Part shown: piece after piece, positions 41,748-50,423 of the stretch | Layout of the letters: each line of letters opens with the position of its first letter | Numbering within the stretch: the first letter of the stretch is position 1 | Assembly: GCF_000214375.1 (NCBI RefSeq) | Contig: NC_015578.1 | Span: 3,472,001 to 3,536,000, forward strand | Source of the DNA: Treponema primitia ZAS-2 | GTDB lineage: Bacteria > Spirochaetota > Spirochaetia > Treponematales > Breznakiellaceae | Reading direction: 5' to 3' | DNA length: 64,000 bases | Translations under genes and position numbers: made by a program | Notes under the pieces: model-generated | Databases searched by the model: none | Seen by the model: only the letters and a program-made list of their open reading frames with translations | What the model was told of the DNA's origin: nothing

Positions 41748-42150
41748 TATTAGTAAGTTTATCCAGCCCTTTCGGTATTAATGCCATAATCTTTTGACGT
41801 ATAGCGTTAATTGTCGAAGCCTTTTCAAGTTTCTGCAATTTTTCATGGTACTCAAGGAGTGTCAATAATGTCTCAATCTCCTGGGCTGTCAGGCCCGGAT
41901 TGAGGATAGCCATATTGGGAAGCTTAAGAACGTAGGAATCCATGAGCCGGTATACCTTTTCAACCCTCGGCCCTGATTGCTCGTCAATGAGGGGAAGCCC
42001 GAGTTCTTCCAGAGCCTCCAGGAGCCGGAAGGCGGTGCGCCGGGAGATACTGAGGTGTTCCATGAGGGTTTTGATAGTCGCCCCTTGAGGAGAAGCCAGG
42101 AGATTAATTGCGGCAAGGAATTTTATGGAGTTGGCAAAGGGGTTAGCCAT
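41731..42150 (-). CDS. HTH regulator, WYL-type N-terminus, probably truncated
   Basis: 139 residues from the ATG at 42150 (GGAG upstream). Residues about 8-75 form a winged helix (FLAAINLLASPQGATIKTLMEHLSISRRTAFRLLEALEELGLPL) like those of WYL-domain regulators; the remainder (NPGLTAQEIETLLTLLEYHEKL, IRQKIMALIPKGLDKL) matches the linker that normally leads into a WYL domain. Family members are about 300 residues, so the sensory half is absent. The end coincides with a 22-bp repeat copy, which suggests that insertion or rearrangement cut it. It lies behind one copy of the 145-bp leader and may control the AAA+/vWA pair. Confidence 0.72.
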   Translation of the reverse strand: MANPFANSIKFLAAINLLASPQGATIKTLMEHLSISRRTAFRLLEALEELGLPLIDEQSGPRVEKVYRLMDSYVLKLPNMAILNPGLTAQEIETLLTLLEYHEKLQKLEKASTINAIRQKIMALIPKGLDKLTNRGAMF

Positions 42151-42235
42151 GGCGGGTCTCCAGGGCATAATATGATGATAGTGTATAGGGTAAGATTGAG
42201 AATTTAGCATAGACTGATGAAGGCAATAAAATACC

Positions 42236-42382
42236 CATATATAATATAAGTAGGGAGCAGATCGGTAATAGTGAACGAGAATTTGAAAATTCTTAAAGAA
42301 AATGCAAATATTTTACTTAACTAACGTTAAACGCTATAGGTATAGTGCAAATGCGCAGGTAGAACGCCATATATAGTGTACC
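42236..42382 (-). repeat. 145-bp conserved leader, copy A
   Basis: About 85-90% identical to 45295-45439 by eye. It lies upstream of the regulator gene. Conserved internal inverted repeats are AGAATTT-GA-AAATTCT and TTAAC-TAAC-GTTAA. It could hold a promoter, operators and a structured 5' leader. Confidence 0.8.
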
Positions 42383-42418
42383 AGAAACACCTGGGATGAA
42401 CACACACCATGGCGTTCT
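42361..42418 (-). terminator. Inverted repeat at the vWA gene end
   Basis: AGAACGCCAT (42361-42370) and ATGGCGTTCT (42409-42418) pair perfectly across a 38-bp loop, starting at the vWA stop codon. Position fits a terminator or processing hairpin, but no T run follows. Confidence 0.35.
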
Positions 42419-44091
42419 TAAAAGGGGAAATCAGACATTTTTACAAACCTGTCATGCTCAATCGATCGTGTTTTCATCTGGGATACCAGGAAGTGTTGAA
42501 TGTCCTGAAAAACCCGGTCTTTTAACTCGTCAAGGTTATTCAGATTGATCCCCCCAGGATAACACCGGGAGATAGCGGGATTCTCAAGGCCGATGCCAAG
42601 TACCGGGTGTATCCGGGAAACCTCCTCGATGTAGGATTTGAGAAGGTGTGTCCCCCTTGCTATGTTTGATGCCGGAATCCCATCTGAAAGAACAATAAGA
42701 AGCTTGCGATTTGTAGGGGGCATTTGGCGGAGGCGGCGGGAAGCGAGACAGACAGCTCCAATATCAAAATTATTTCTCGCTATGCCATACCAGAAATGAT
42801 AAGAAGGAAAATAGGGAAGCGCACCGGACGAAAGATTGGCAAAGGATTTTAATACAAAGAGTTGATTGTTACAACTGTCGAACCGTGCATGGGCCATGCC
42901 CGGTGTATAAGAAGAATCGGCAGTGAAAGCCAGGATTTCAAGGTTAATATCAGGAAGCCCCTGTAACGCTTCCGCAAAAATGACCAAGGTTTCATAGGCT
43001 TTAGTTATTTTAGTCGAATAACCATCGCCCATAGGGAAACCGCCCATCGAATGGGAGCAGTCCATGAGTAGGGATACATCATAGCTGAACTGGCGGCCAG
43101 TAACCCTGCTGGTGAAGATGCGGGGATTAAGAGATGCGGCGACCAGGGCAACTTCACGGTGGTTAAATTTACCCTGGAAGGTTTTTAAGGTCCGGCAATG
43201 GGTAGTGGAAACCAAGAAGGCGCCGAACATATTACGGTATGCGGAAATGACCTGGGCCTGCTTTCGCTTGATGTGTTCATACCGCTCCGTGTTGACGTAA
43301 TTATAGAGACAGCGGGGATCGGACAAATCGGCAATAGTGTCATGATAGGGTTTAATGGTGTTTTCTTCCTCGGGAATAACGGTACTATCCTGCTCAATGT
43401 GTTTTGTCATTTGGAAAGAAATATCACATCCCTTAACCTCATCAGGTTTTATACTATCCAGAAAATCACGAATAGCGGAAATAATCTGTTCGGCGGTTTG
43501 CAAAGTATCGGGATGCTTGTGAGCAAGATACCGATCAATCATAGGGAAAACCTTCTGCTCCAGAAAATCAGATACTTCAGAATTGTGCGCCTCACTATGG
43601 CGGATTCCGAAATAGGTAGTAGCGATGGTCCCCATGATGGATGGGAAAGACTTTTCCGGAAGCTTATCACGATTGAAAGCCCTTTTCTCGTCATAAAACA
43701 ATTGGTTCAGATACTGAAAATCCTCGCCCACTCCAACATAGGATTTTGCATAAAGGGTCTCGATCCTGATGTCGTCAATCAGGTGTGCCATATTAACGAG
43801 CATTTCATTATTCTGTATGCCGAGATAAGAGGTGTCGGGGTAGAGCATATGCGCTATTTCATGATCGATGTACCCTTTGGTTATCCGGTAACGGTCGCGG
43901 GTCATTGGTTTGGAATAATCAATCGCCGGAATGATGATGGTTTTTGTTTCAATATTCACCGAAGCGGTTCCCGCTTTGGAAGATTCAATGATCCGTATGT
44001 TTGAATCGGCGGTCATGCCGGTGGTATACTCTTTCAAAGAAAAGGCCGAGTATCGTCCTGAGCCATAGTCAAGATCAATGTGTTTTGCCAT
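42418..44091 (-). CDS. CobT-like protein: HExxH metallopeptidase motif plus vWA domain
   Basis: 557 residues. An N-terminal zincin-like region has HEIAH at residues 77-81 followed by DDIRIE at about 106-111, a likely third ligand. The C-terminal vWA domain has a full MIDAS start DCSHS (344-348) and later LSDGIP. This combination is seen in CobT-like / vWA-metallopeptidase proteins that work with a CobS- or MoxR-like AAA+ ATPase. No cobalamin or chelatase genes are nearby, so chelatase function is unlikely. It lies 17 bp downstream of the AAA+ gene and is cotranscribed with it. Proposed role: ATPase-driven protein remodelling or cleavage in a conflict system (inference). Confidence 0.82.
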   Translation of the reverse strand: MAKHIDLDYGSGRYSAFSLKEYTTGMTADSNIRIIESSKAGTASVNIETKTIIIPAIDYSKPMTRDRYRITKGYIDHEIAHMLYPDTSYLGIQNNEMLVNMAHLIDDIRIETLYAKSYVGVGEDFQYLNQLFYDEKRAFNRDKLPEKSFPSIMGTIATTYFGIRHSEAHNSEVSDFLEQKVFPMIDRYLAHKHPDTLQTAEQIISAIRDFLDSIKPDEVKGCDISFQMTKHIEQDSTVIPEEENTIKPYHDTIADLSDPRCLYNYVNTERYEHIKRKQAQVISAYRNMFGAFLVSTTHCRTLKTFQGKFNHREVALVAASLNPRIFTSRVTGRQFSYDVSLLMDCSHSMGGFPMGDGYSTKITKAYETLVIFAEALQGLPDINLEILAFTADSSYTPGMAHARFDSCNNQLFVLKSFANLSSGALPYFPSYHFWYGIARNNFDIGAVCLASRRLRQMPPTNRKLLIVLSDGIPASNIARGTHLLKSYIEEVSRIHPVLGIGLENPAISRCYPGGINLNNLDELKDRVFQDIQHFLVSQMKTRSIEHDRFVKMSDFPF

Positions 44092-44108
44092 AAGTCCTCC
44101 CTTGTACC

Positions 44109-45284
44109 CTATGTGGTACTTGCCGTATCTGCGGCAGTATCTTTAACCTTTCGCCACTTATTGGTGAAAACATTTGAAATGAAGGATTCCACCAACGATC
44201 GTCCGGCGCTGGAGAACCGGCCCAACAATTCAAGTTCGATTGTCATTTCAAGATCCCCCAGGCACTTGAAAGCAAAAGCAAGGGCGATAAGGCGGCGGGT
44301 GGAAAAGGGAGAACCGGTTAGACGTCCATCCATCATTGCCTGCCTGACCAGTTTGGCAACTTTGACTAAACGGGTAGACATATCCTTATCGTGCAGGATG
44401 TCATTGATGATGGCAGGTTCATCGGGAGGGTAATCAACCTGTAAGATGGCAAACCGATCCTTGAATGCGGCGCTCATGGGAGATGAACCATAGTACCCGA
44501 GGGAGATGTCCTCCATGTTGCCCAAGGTATTGGCGGTAGCTAAAATACGGAAATCCTTATGGGGTTTAATAGTTTTGCCTCCGTCATCATTAAGAACGAT
44601 TGGGTTATGAATATCCTCGATCATGGCATGAAGGGCGGCGGCGTATTCCGGCTGGGCTTTGTCGATCTCGTCCAGGAGAAGCCATGCGCCCTCTTTAGCG
44701 GCTTTGACAACCGGGCCTTCCAGAAAGTAGGTCTCCTGAGTGGCGGTCCCATCGGGATTTTTAACCGACCGGAGGCGAACACCACCGATAAAGGCATCCG
44801 GGGTCATGCCGCCGTCAAAGTTGACCCGGTAGATATTCTTCCGGGCTTTCTGGGCAATGTCATAGAAAAGCCGGGTCTTGCCACACCCTGCGGGGCCTAC
44901 CAGCAAGATAGGATGGCCGGCCTCAATGAGCTTGGCAACCGGTTGTGCGTATTTCGGCTCCCTGAATTTAATCAGCGGTACGGCGGGTGTGGCGGCCTTA
45001 GGGCGTTTAACAGGAACACTACCTATCGCAATCGGTTCCGTTACCGACAGGATAACAGATAATACTTCCGGGAAGGGCTGGTAGATTGCCGTAAGGGCGT
45101 CAACCGCCGGCGGTGAACGATCCGGGACATACTGGGAGTTACCCCCCGCTGTAGCGTCAAGGGAAATATACGTCATCCGGCATAAAGCTTTGCCGAGCCG
45201 TTCCGGGATAGCCTTTCCCTGCATTATGCGGGTTTCAACCTGTTTCTTCCAATAAGCTGCGCGGGTAGGTGATATTGCGTTCAT
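44109..45284 (-). CDS. CobS/MoxR-like AAA+ ATPase
   Basis: 391 residues. A unique N-terminal segment of about 110 residues precedes an AAA_5-type ATPase with Walker A GPAGCGKT (130-137), Walker B WLLLDEID (about 201-208), sensor-1 RILATANT and arginine-rich sensor 2 SPFSTRRL. The insertion FDGGMTPDAFIGG after Walker A is typical of the CobS/MoxR group. Such ATPases load or remodel a vWA partner, here encoded directly downstream. Upstream lies copy B of the 145-bp leader. Confidence 0.88.
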   Translation of the reverse strand: MNAISPTRAAYWKKQVETRIMQGKAIPERLGKALCRMTYISLDATAGGNSQYVPDRSPPAVDALTAIYQPFPEVLSVILSVTEPIAIGSVPVKRPKAATPAVPLIKFREPKYAQPVAKLIEAGHPILLVGPAGCGKTRLFYDIAQKARKNIYRVNFDGGMTPDAFIGGVRLRSVKNPDGTATQETYFLEGPVVKAAKEGAWLLLDEIDKAQPEYAAALHAMIEDIHNPIVLNDDGGKTIKPHKDFRILATANTLGNMEDISLGYYGSSPMSAAFKDRFAILQVDYPPDEPAIINDILHDKDMSTRLVKVAKLVRQAMMDGRLTGSPFSTRRLIALAFAFKCLGDLEMTIELELLGRFSSAGRSLVESFISNVFTNKWRKVKDTAADTASTT

Positions 45285-45294
45285 GATAAACCTC

Positions 45295-45439
45295 CATATA
45301 TATAAGTAGGGAGCGGATCGGTAAGAGTGAACGAGAATTTGAAAATTCTTAAAGAAAATGCAACTATTTTACTTAACTAATGTTAAACGCTATAGGTATG
45401 GTATAAATCTGCAGATAGGACACCCTATAAAGTGTACTG
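45295..45439 (-). repeat. 145-bp conserved leader, copy B
   Basis: Second copy of the leader, immediately upstream of the AAA+ gene, same orientation as copy A and keeping both internal inverted repeats (the loop of one differs, TAAT versus TAAC, while the arms are unchanged). Confidence 0.8.
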
Positions 45440-45804
45440 GATTTCGGGGAGCATGGTTTCCAGCTTGGCAAGGTATTTTTTCCGTTTTGATTCATCACAC
45501 CCTACCACCCCTTGTTTCGCCGTATTTTTAACCGAAGGTGATGGATACATTATTGGCATACTAACCTGAGGCCAATGGTAGGAATGCAGGTAATCGTTCG
45601 TCAGTATCCGATTTTGAGAAGACCACTAAAAACTCTCCCGAATTAACAATATTGATAAAGCTATCAAGATTAATCACTGCTTTATTGCATTTATAGTACG
45701 CTTCCCTCAGGGCCCTCCATGGCCCCTTTTCCTCCCGTAAAGAAGCCGCTCCCACTTGGTCGCGGCATTTAGAGAGGCGGGCTGAACCTTTCAAACCCGC
45801 CTGG
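45440..45804. other. Island edge without a clear gene
   Basis: An 87-residue open frame (45561-45824, minus) exists but has no ribosome-binding site and runs through the terminator hairpin. A CG-rich hairpin (GGCGGG / CCCGCC) lies near 45778-45801. Nothing else is supported. Confidence 0.4.
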
Positions 45805-45833
45805 CAAAAAAAACGGCGTTCCAAAGGAACGCC
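45805..45833 (-). terminator. Rho-independent terminator of tRNA-Asn
   Basis: On the minus strand the stem GGCGTTCC-TTT-GGAACGCC is followed by G and eight T, 8 bp after the tRNA 3' end. Confidence 0.85.
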
Positions 45834-45840
45834 ACATTTA

Positions 45841-45913
45841 CTCCCCCGCGCGGGTTTGAACCACGGACCCAGTGGTTAACAGCCACTTGCTCTGCCAACT
45901 GAGCTACAGGGGA
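45841..45913 (-). tRNA. tRNA-Asn (GTT)
   Basis: 73 nt that fold as a cloverleaf: acceptor TCCCCTG with CGGGGGA, D-arm AGCTCAGTTGGCAGAGC, anticodon stem AGTGG / CCACT with loop CTGTTAA (anticodon GTT), and T-arm with GGTTCAAAC. The discriminator is G and the CCA end is not encoded. It stands at the right edge of the accessory island with its 3' end facing the island. Confidence 0.95.
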
Positions 45914-46100
45914 ATGATACGAATAATATACTCGTTTTGGCAAAAAATTGTCAAGGAGTATATGAACTTTTTCAAATTTTTACAGGCCCGGCGCTGAAGT
46001 CGCCGCTATGGTGTTTCAAGGGGGGTATATACCCGCACCCCCCTTTTATAGTATACTTAAGGGGTATTTCAGGTTAAAAAGCGGTTCAGACGGGGTTTTT

Positions 46101-47222
46101 GTGGCAAAGGAAAAGCGTAAATACTGGATCATTTTAGGTTTGTTCATCTTTTTTGTCTATATTTTTGTCGCCGCCGAGCCCATCCCCCTGGAGACGGTTC
46201 TGTTGCCCCGGTGGCTCAGTTCCCTGGAATCCGACTATTCTACCTTTCTTGGAGATGATACGCCCCTGTCCGAAGACTACCTGGTTCCTTTTAAACTGGG
46301 AAATCGGTTCGGCTATGTGGATACCAAGGGGCAATTCACCATAAACCAGGTTATGAAGGGGACGGTCAGCCTTTCGGACGAGGGTTGGTCAGAATTTGAG
46401 GCGATTCCCGAACCGGTAAGCATACGCAGCCCCGCCGGAGAGGAGCTGACCCTTATTGAAGGTGGCCGGGGCTATCCCCTGTTCTTGGACGGAAAGATAC
46501 TCCTGGTCGGGGAGCAACAGAATTCCCTTTCCCTGGTGAATGAGCTGGGTGAACTGCTCTGGACCTACGATTTTGCCGCGCCCCTGACCAGTATCGACGC
46601 CGGGGCGGGGCTTATCCTCACGGGATCCCTGGATGGCACGGTGGAACTTCTGGACTCATCCGGCAAAAGGGTGTTCTTTTTTGAACCCGGGGGGTCCCGG
46701 CTTTCGGTGATCGCCGGCTGTCGCATTTCCCGGGACGGGTCCCGGATTGCCATCGTTTCAGGCTACGACGATCAACGTTTCCTCATGCTGGAACGGTTCG
46801 GGGATTCCTACAAGGTGGCCTACCACGAATTCCTGGAGGACGGGTTCAGGCATGCGGTGCATATCGCCTTTGTGGATAACGATAACCGGGTTGCCTTTGA
46901 ACGGCAGGGGGGGCTGGGGATTTACGAAGTTGAAACCCGGCGCAGCCTTAAGGTGCCCCTCCTGGGAACCATCAGGGCCCTGGATGAAATGGGTAGCCAT
47001 GGGCTGCTCTTTGTTATCACCGCTAACAGTGGAGACGTTTCGAGTTACAGCGACAGTCCTATGAGGGGACGGGAAAAAACCCTGGCTGCCATACGGCTGC
47101 CGGGGGTCATTGTCATGCAGGCTCCATTTAGAAGCGAAACCGCATTTCTCAGTCGGCGGGGACAGGAACTCTATGTAGGTGGGGGTATGACCTTGGCCTC
47201 CTTTGAACTGGAAAAGAGGTAG
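46101..47222 (+). CDS. Membrane-anchored beta-propeller-like protein
   Basis: About 373 residues from a GTG at 46101; the frame is open back to an ATG at 46008, but that part is Pro/Gly-rich and lacks a ribosome-binding site, so the start is uncertain. A single hydrophobic anchor (YWIILGLFIFFVYIFVAAEP) is followed by WD/PQQ-like blades: SLVNELGELLWTYDFAAPLTSIDAGAGLILTGSLDGTVELLDSSGKR. No catalytic residues were recognised. Its neighbour 2 bp downstream encodes a secreted degenerate M23 protein, so the pair probably acts together in the envelope. Confidence 0.75.
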   Translation: MAKEKRKYWIILGLFIFFVYIFVAAEPIPLETVLLPRWLSSLESDYSTFLGDDTPLSEDYLVPFKLGNRFGYVDTKGQFTINQVMKGTVSLSDEGWSEFEAIPEPVSIRSPAGEELTLIEGGRGYPLFLDGKILLVGEQQNSLSLVNELGELLWTYDFAAPLTSIDAGAGLILTGSLDGTVELLDSSGKRVFFFEPGGSRLSVIAGCRISRDGSRIAIVSGYDDQRFLMLERFGDSYKVAYHEFLEDGFRHAVHIAFVDNDNRVAFERQGGLGIYEVETRRSLKVPLLGTIRALDEMGSHGLLFVITANSGDVSSYSDSPMRGREKTLAAIRLPGVIVMQAPFRSETAFLSRRGQELYVGGGMTLASFELEKR

Positions 47223-47224
47223 CT

Positions 47225-48088
47225 ATGAAAGCAAAACTGTGTATCCCAATCCTGGTCCTGCTTGCCCTCGGTGTCTATGGCATGGACTGGCCCACCCAGG
47301 AGGGGATCATGAGCCGTAACTTCGGCTGGAACGATAAGGGTAAACCTGTCCTGGGGGTGTGCTTTGAGGTCCAGGGTCCTATACGGGCAGCGGACGCCGG
47401 GGAAATTCTCTTCTACAATGATCCTGACAATGACGCCTCCCGCATCCCTTCGCCCCTGGGGGCCTGGATCGCCATGGATCACGGGGACGGCATGGTGAGC
47501 ATCTACAGCCGCTTTGACGGCCGCCGTCTGCCGGAGACCCTTTCCCTGGTGGAAAAGGATACGGTTATCGCCGATTCGGGGAAATCCGGGTGGACCGAAA
47601 ACGAGGGATTCTACTTTTCCCTCTTCGACCGGCGGGAACGGCGTTGGGTTAACCCTTCCATGATCATCTCCCCAAAGCCGGATACCAGGCCGCCAGTAAT
47701 ACTGTCAGTTACTTTGAGCAATTCGGATAACAGAAATATTAATCTTGCCCAGGCCAAAACCATCAGCCAGGGGCGGTATACGGTTTCTGTGGAAGTTTCG
47801 GATACCCGGGAAGATAACGGCGAACGGCCCCTGGCGCCCTTCCGGATTATCTGTTCCCTGAACGGTATCGAACTGGGAGGCCTCTACTTCGAGACCTTTT
47901 CTGTCCGGGACGGGATCGCCATGGCCTACCGCAGCAGCCTGGTGCCGGTACGGCAGGTGTACGCCCCCTACCCGGCCTTTGAGATCGGGGATATAGCCTT
48001 TACCCGGGGACAGGCCACCCTGGAAATAATCGCCCAGGATATGGCCGAAAATTTCCGGAATGTAACCTACCGGTTGCAGGTTGATTAA
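47225..48088 (+). CDS. Secreted M23/LytM-like protein, probably non-catalytic
   Basis: 287 residues with signal peptide MKAKLCIPILVLLALGVYG. The M23 core is recognisable (GPIRAADAGEILFYND, then WIAMDHGDGMVSIYSRFDGRRLPETLSLVEKDTVIADSGKSGWTENEGFYFSLFD), yet the usual HxxxD and HxH zinc ligands are replaced (YSRF instead of YxHL; FYFSLFD instead of LHFEI). It is likely a degenerate LytM domain that regulates or anchors rather than cuts peptidoglycan. An Ig-like C-terminal domain of about 130 residues follows. Confidence 0.72.
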   Translation: MKAKLCIPILVLLALGVYGMDWPTQEGIMSRNFGWNDKGKPVLGVCFEVQGPIRAADAGEILFYNDPDNDASRIPSPLGAWIAMDHGDGMVSIYSRFDGRRLPETLSLVEKDTVIADSGKSGWTENEGFYFSLFDRRERRWVNPSMIISPKPDTRPPVILSVTLSNSDNRNINLAQAKTISQGRYTVSVEVSDTREDNGERPLAPFRIICSLNGIELGGLYFETFSVRDGIAMAYRSSLVPVRQVYAPYPAFEIGDIAFTRGQATLEIIAQDMAENFRNVTYRLQVD

Positions 48089-48094
48089 GGTTCC

Positions 48095-48979
48095 ATGACG
48101 ACGATCCTTGGGAGGAATCGGGCCGTAAAAACCTGGTCCACCCCTGCGGGGGAGGAAAAGAGCCGGACCATTCCCTGCGCCCTCTGCGGGCAAAATCAAT
48201 TCCGGCCCCGGCTTTCCTGCGAAGGCTTTTCCTACGTTTCCTGTACCCACTGCGGCCTGGTACAGATGAACCCCCAACCGGAACAGGCCGAAGTTACCCG
48301 CCGCTACCGGGAAACCAACGGAAACGCCTACCTTTCCTACGAAACAGAAAACGAAGCAGCGTTTCTGCGTCTCCAGGAACTGGCCTTGCAAGATGCGGGA
48401 CTGGAGGAACTGAAAAAAATCCTTCCGGGCCGCAGGGTTCTGGATATAGGCTGCGCCACCGGGGCGCTGTTAGAAAAACTGCGGGGTTCCGGTTGGGAAA
48501 CCCGGGGGGTTGAAATCTGTACCCCCTCGGCAGATTATGCCCGGCAGCAGCGGGGGCTGGATGTTTCTGAGCTGCCCCTGGAGGAAAACTGCTACCCCGG
48601 GGAGGAATTTGATCTCCTCCTGGCCTCCCACCTGATCGAACACCTGAACGATCCCGCCTCTTTTGTCACCGAGGCCCATCGGCTCCTCAGTCCCGGAGGA
48701 CGGTTTATGGTGACCACCCCGAATATAGACGGCTTCCAGGCCCGGCTCTTCCGGGGCCGCTGGCGTTCCGCCATCTTCGACCACCTCTACCTGTTCTCGG
48801 TGAAGACCCTGCAGGCTTTGCTGGTTAAAGCGGGGTTCACCATTGAAAAAATCGTCACCTGGGGCGGCCTTGCTGCGGGAATCGCCCCGCAGCCGGTTAA
48901 GCGCCTGGCGGACAGGACGGCGAAACGTTTCGGCGCAGGGGATGTGATGCTGATCAGGGCTTGCAAAGCGGGCCCTTAA
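48095..48979 (+). CDS. Class I SAM methyltransferase with N-terminal zinc ribbon
   Basis: 294 residues. Cysteines CALC near residue 28 and CTHCG near 51 form a zinc ribbon, followed by a Rossmann methyltransferase with motif I VLDIGCATGALLEKL, LLLASHLIEHLNDP and LSPGGRFMVTTPN. This architecture is common in sugar- or polysaccharide-associated methyltransferases. AAGG precedes the ATG. Its substrate is unknown. It converges with the MATE gene. Confidence 0.85.
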   Translation: MTTILGRNRAVKTWSTPAGEEKSRTIPCALCGQNQFRPRLSCEGFSYVSCTHCGLVQMNPQPEQAEVTRRYRETNGNAYLSYETENEAAFLRLQELALQDAGLEELKKILPGRRVLDIGCATGALLEKLRGSGWETRGVEICTPSADYARQQRGLDVSELPLEENCYPGEEFDLLLASHLIEHLNDPASFVTEAHRLLSPGGRFMVTTPNIDGFQARLFRGRWRSAIFDHLYLFSVKTLQALLVKAGFTIEKIVTWGGLAAGIAPQPVKRLADRTAKRFGAGDVMLIRACKAGP

Positions 48980-48994
48980 AAATCGTTAGAAATA

Positions 48995-50365
48995 TTATCT
49001 AAACTGTTGTTGGACAAGCTGCTTTTTCTCTGCCAGGGATTTGCGCAGCAGCTTTTTCATACCCAGAGCCAGGGCTATAGCAAGGGGCACGCAGGCGCCC
49101 ACCCATGCCAGGGGGGAGGCAAAACAAAGTCCTGCAAACCCAAAAAAAGCCGGCAGGAAAACCGCCGCCAGGGTACGCATAACCAGTTCCAGGATCCCCG
49201 CAATGGTAGGAATAAAACTGTTCCCCAAGCCCTGAAGGGTCTGCCTGAAAATAAACAGAAACGCTAAAACAATATAACTGGAACCATTTATCTGAAGGTA
49301 GATATGGGCCAATCTGACCGCCCCGGGATCGGAACCGATAAAAATCGCAGCCAACTGACTACCGGTGAGAAAAAAGAGTATTCCCATAAAAATGGCAAAT
49401 GAACCGGAGATGATCGAACTCTGGATGACCCCCTGCCGTATGCGGTCATATTTCCGGGCGCCGTAATTCTGTGCAGTATAGGTCGCCATGGTGATCCCAA
49501 AGGAAGCCATGGGCATGGTTGCCACGGTATCTATTTTCTGGGCAGCGGTAAAGGCCGCCACTGCCATGGTTCCCATGCCGTTCAGGGCAAATTGCAGGAC
49601 CACCACCCCAATGGCAATGATGCTCATCTGGAAACCCATGGGCAGAGCCACGGCGATATGTTTCTTAATGTCCTCCGCCTTCAGCTTCCAGTCCTCTTTA
49701 GCGAGGGTCAGTATGGGTATCTTTTTGACCATTACCAGAACACACATCAGGCTGGAAAGAAGCTGGGCGATCACCGTGGCATAGGCCGCCCCCTCAACTC
49801 CGGTATGAAAGACCAGAATAAAAACATAATCCAGGATAATATTAATGATGCAAGCCACCACCAGTACGATCAGGGGGGTACGGCTGTCGCCAACGGCCCG
49901 CATGACATTGGACAGGAGGTTAAACATCACCACCACAGCGCCGGCCCAGAATATTATTATTATATAAAGGTAGGCGCCATCAAAAATTTCCGCCGGTGTA
50001 CGGAGTAATTTCAGGAGGGGTCGGGTAAAAACCACGCTTATGGCTGTCAGGATCAGGGTCATAATTACGCAAAGAACGATACTTACCGCAAAACTCCGGC
50101 GTACCCCCGGCTCATCCCCGGCGCCGAAGCGCTGGGCGGTGATTATTGCGGTCCCTGAGGTAAAGCCCATGACAAAGCCCAGGATAAGGAAACTGAGGCT
50201 CCCGGTACAGCCCACCGCCGCTAGGGCAGATACCCCAATGGTACGGCCCACAATTAAGGTATCCGCCATATTATAAAATTGCTGGAATAGATTTCCTATA
50301 AGCAGAGGAACGGTAAAGGAAATGATCAACAATGCGGGATTACCCACGGTAAGGTTTTTTGTCAT
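48995..50365 (-). CDS. MATE-family multidrug/metabolite exporter
   Basis: 456 residues with twelve predicted membrane helices and the MatE repeat hallmark in each half (SFTVPLLIGNLFQQFYNMADTLIVGRTIG; LPMGFQMSIIAIGVVVLQFALNGMG). It is in the DinF/NorM-like clade common in clostridia and treponemes and exports cationic compounds using an ion gradient. Divergent from the HAD phosphatase gene with 58 bp between them. Confidence 0.93.
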   Translation of the reverse strand: MTKNLTVGNPALLIISFTVPLLIGNLFQQFYNMADTLIVGRTIGVSALAAVGCTGSLSFLILGFVMGFTSGTAIITAQRFGAGDEPGVRRSFAVSIVLCVIMTLILTAISVVFTRPLLKLLRTPAEIFDGAYLYIIIIFWAGAVVVMFNLLSNVMRAVGDSRTPLIVLVVACIINIILDYVFILVFHTGVEGAAYATVIAQLLSSLMCVLVMVKKIPILTLAKEDWKLKAEDIKKHIAVALPMGFQMSIIAIGVVVLQFALNGMGTMAVAAFTAAQKIDTVATMPMASFGITMATYTAQNYGARKYDRIRQGVIQSSIISGSFAIFMGILFFLTGSQLAAIFIGSDPGAVRLAHIYLQINGSSYIVLAFLFIFRQTLQGLGNSFIPTIAGILELVMRTLAAVFLPAFFGFAGLCFASPLAWVGACVPLAIALALGMKKLLRKSLAEKKQLVQQQFR

Positions 50366-50423
50366 GATTTATATCATTCTCTTTCAAACTATCATAGTTG
50401 CTTTTCATGTTCAATCCATTACA

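Noticed and set aside
45561-45824. 87-codon minus-strand ORF near tRNA-Asn
   Set aside because: No ribosome-binding site, begins in the terminator hairpin, no recognisable sequence.
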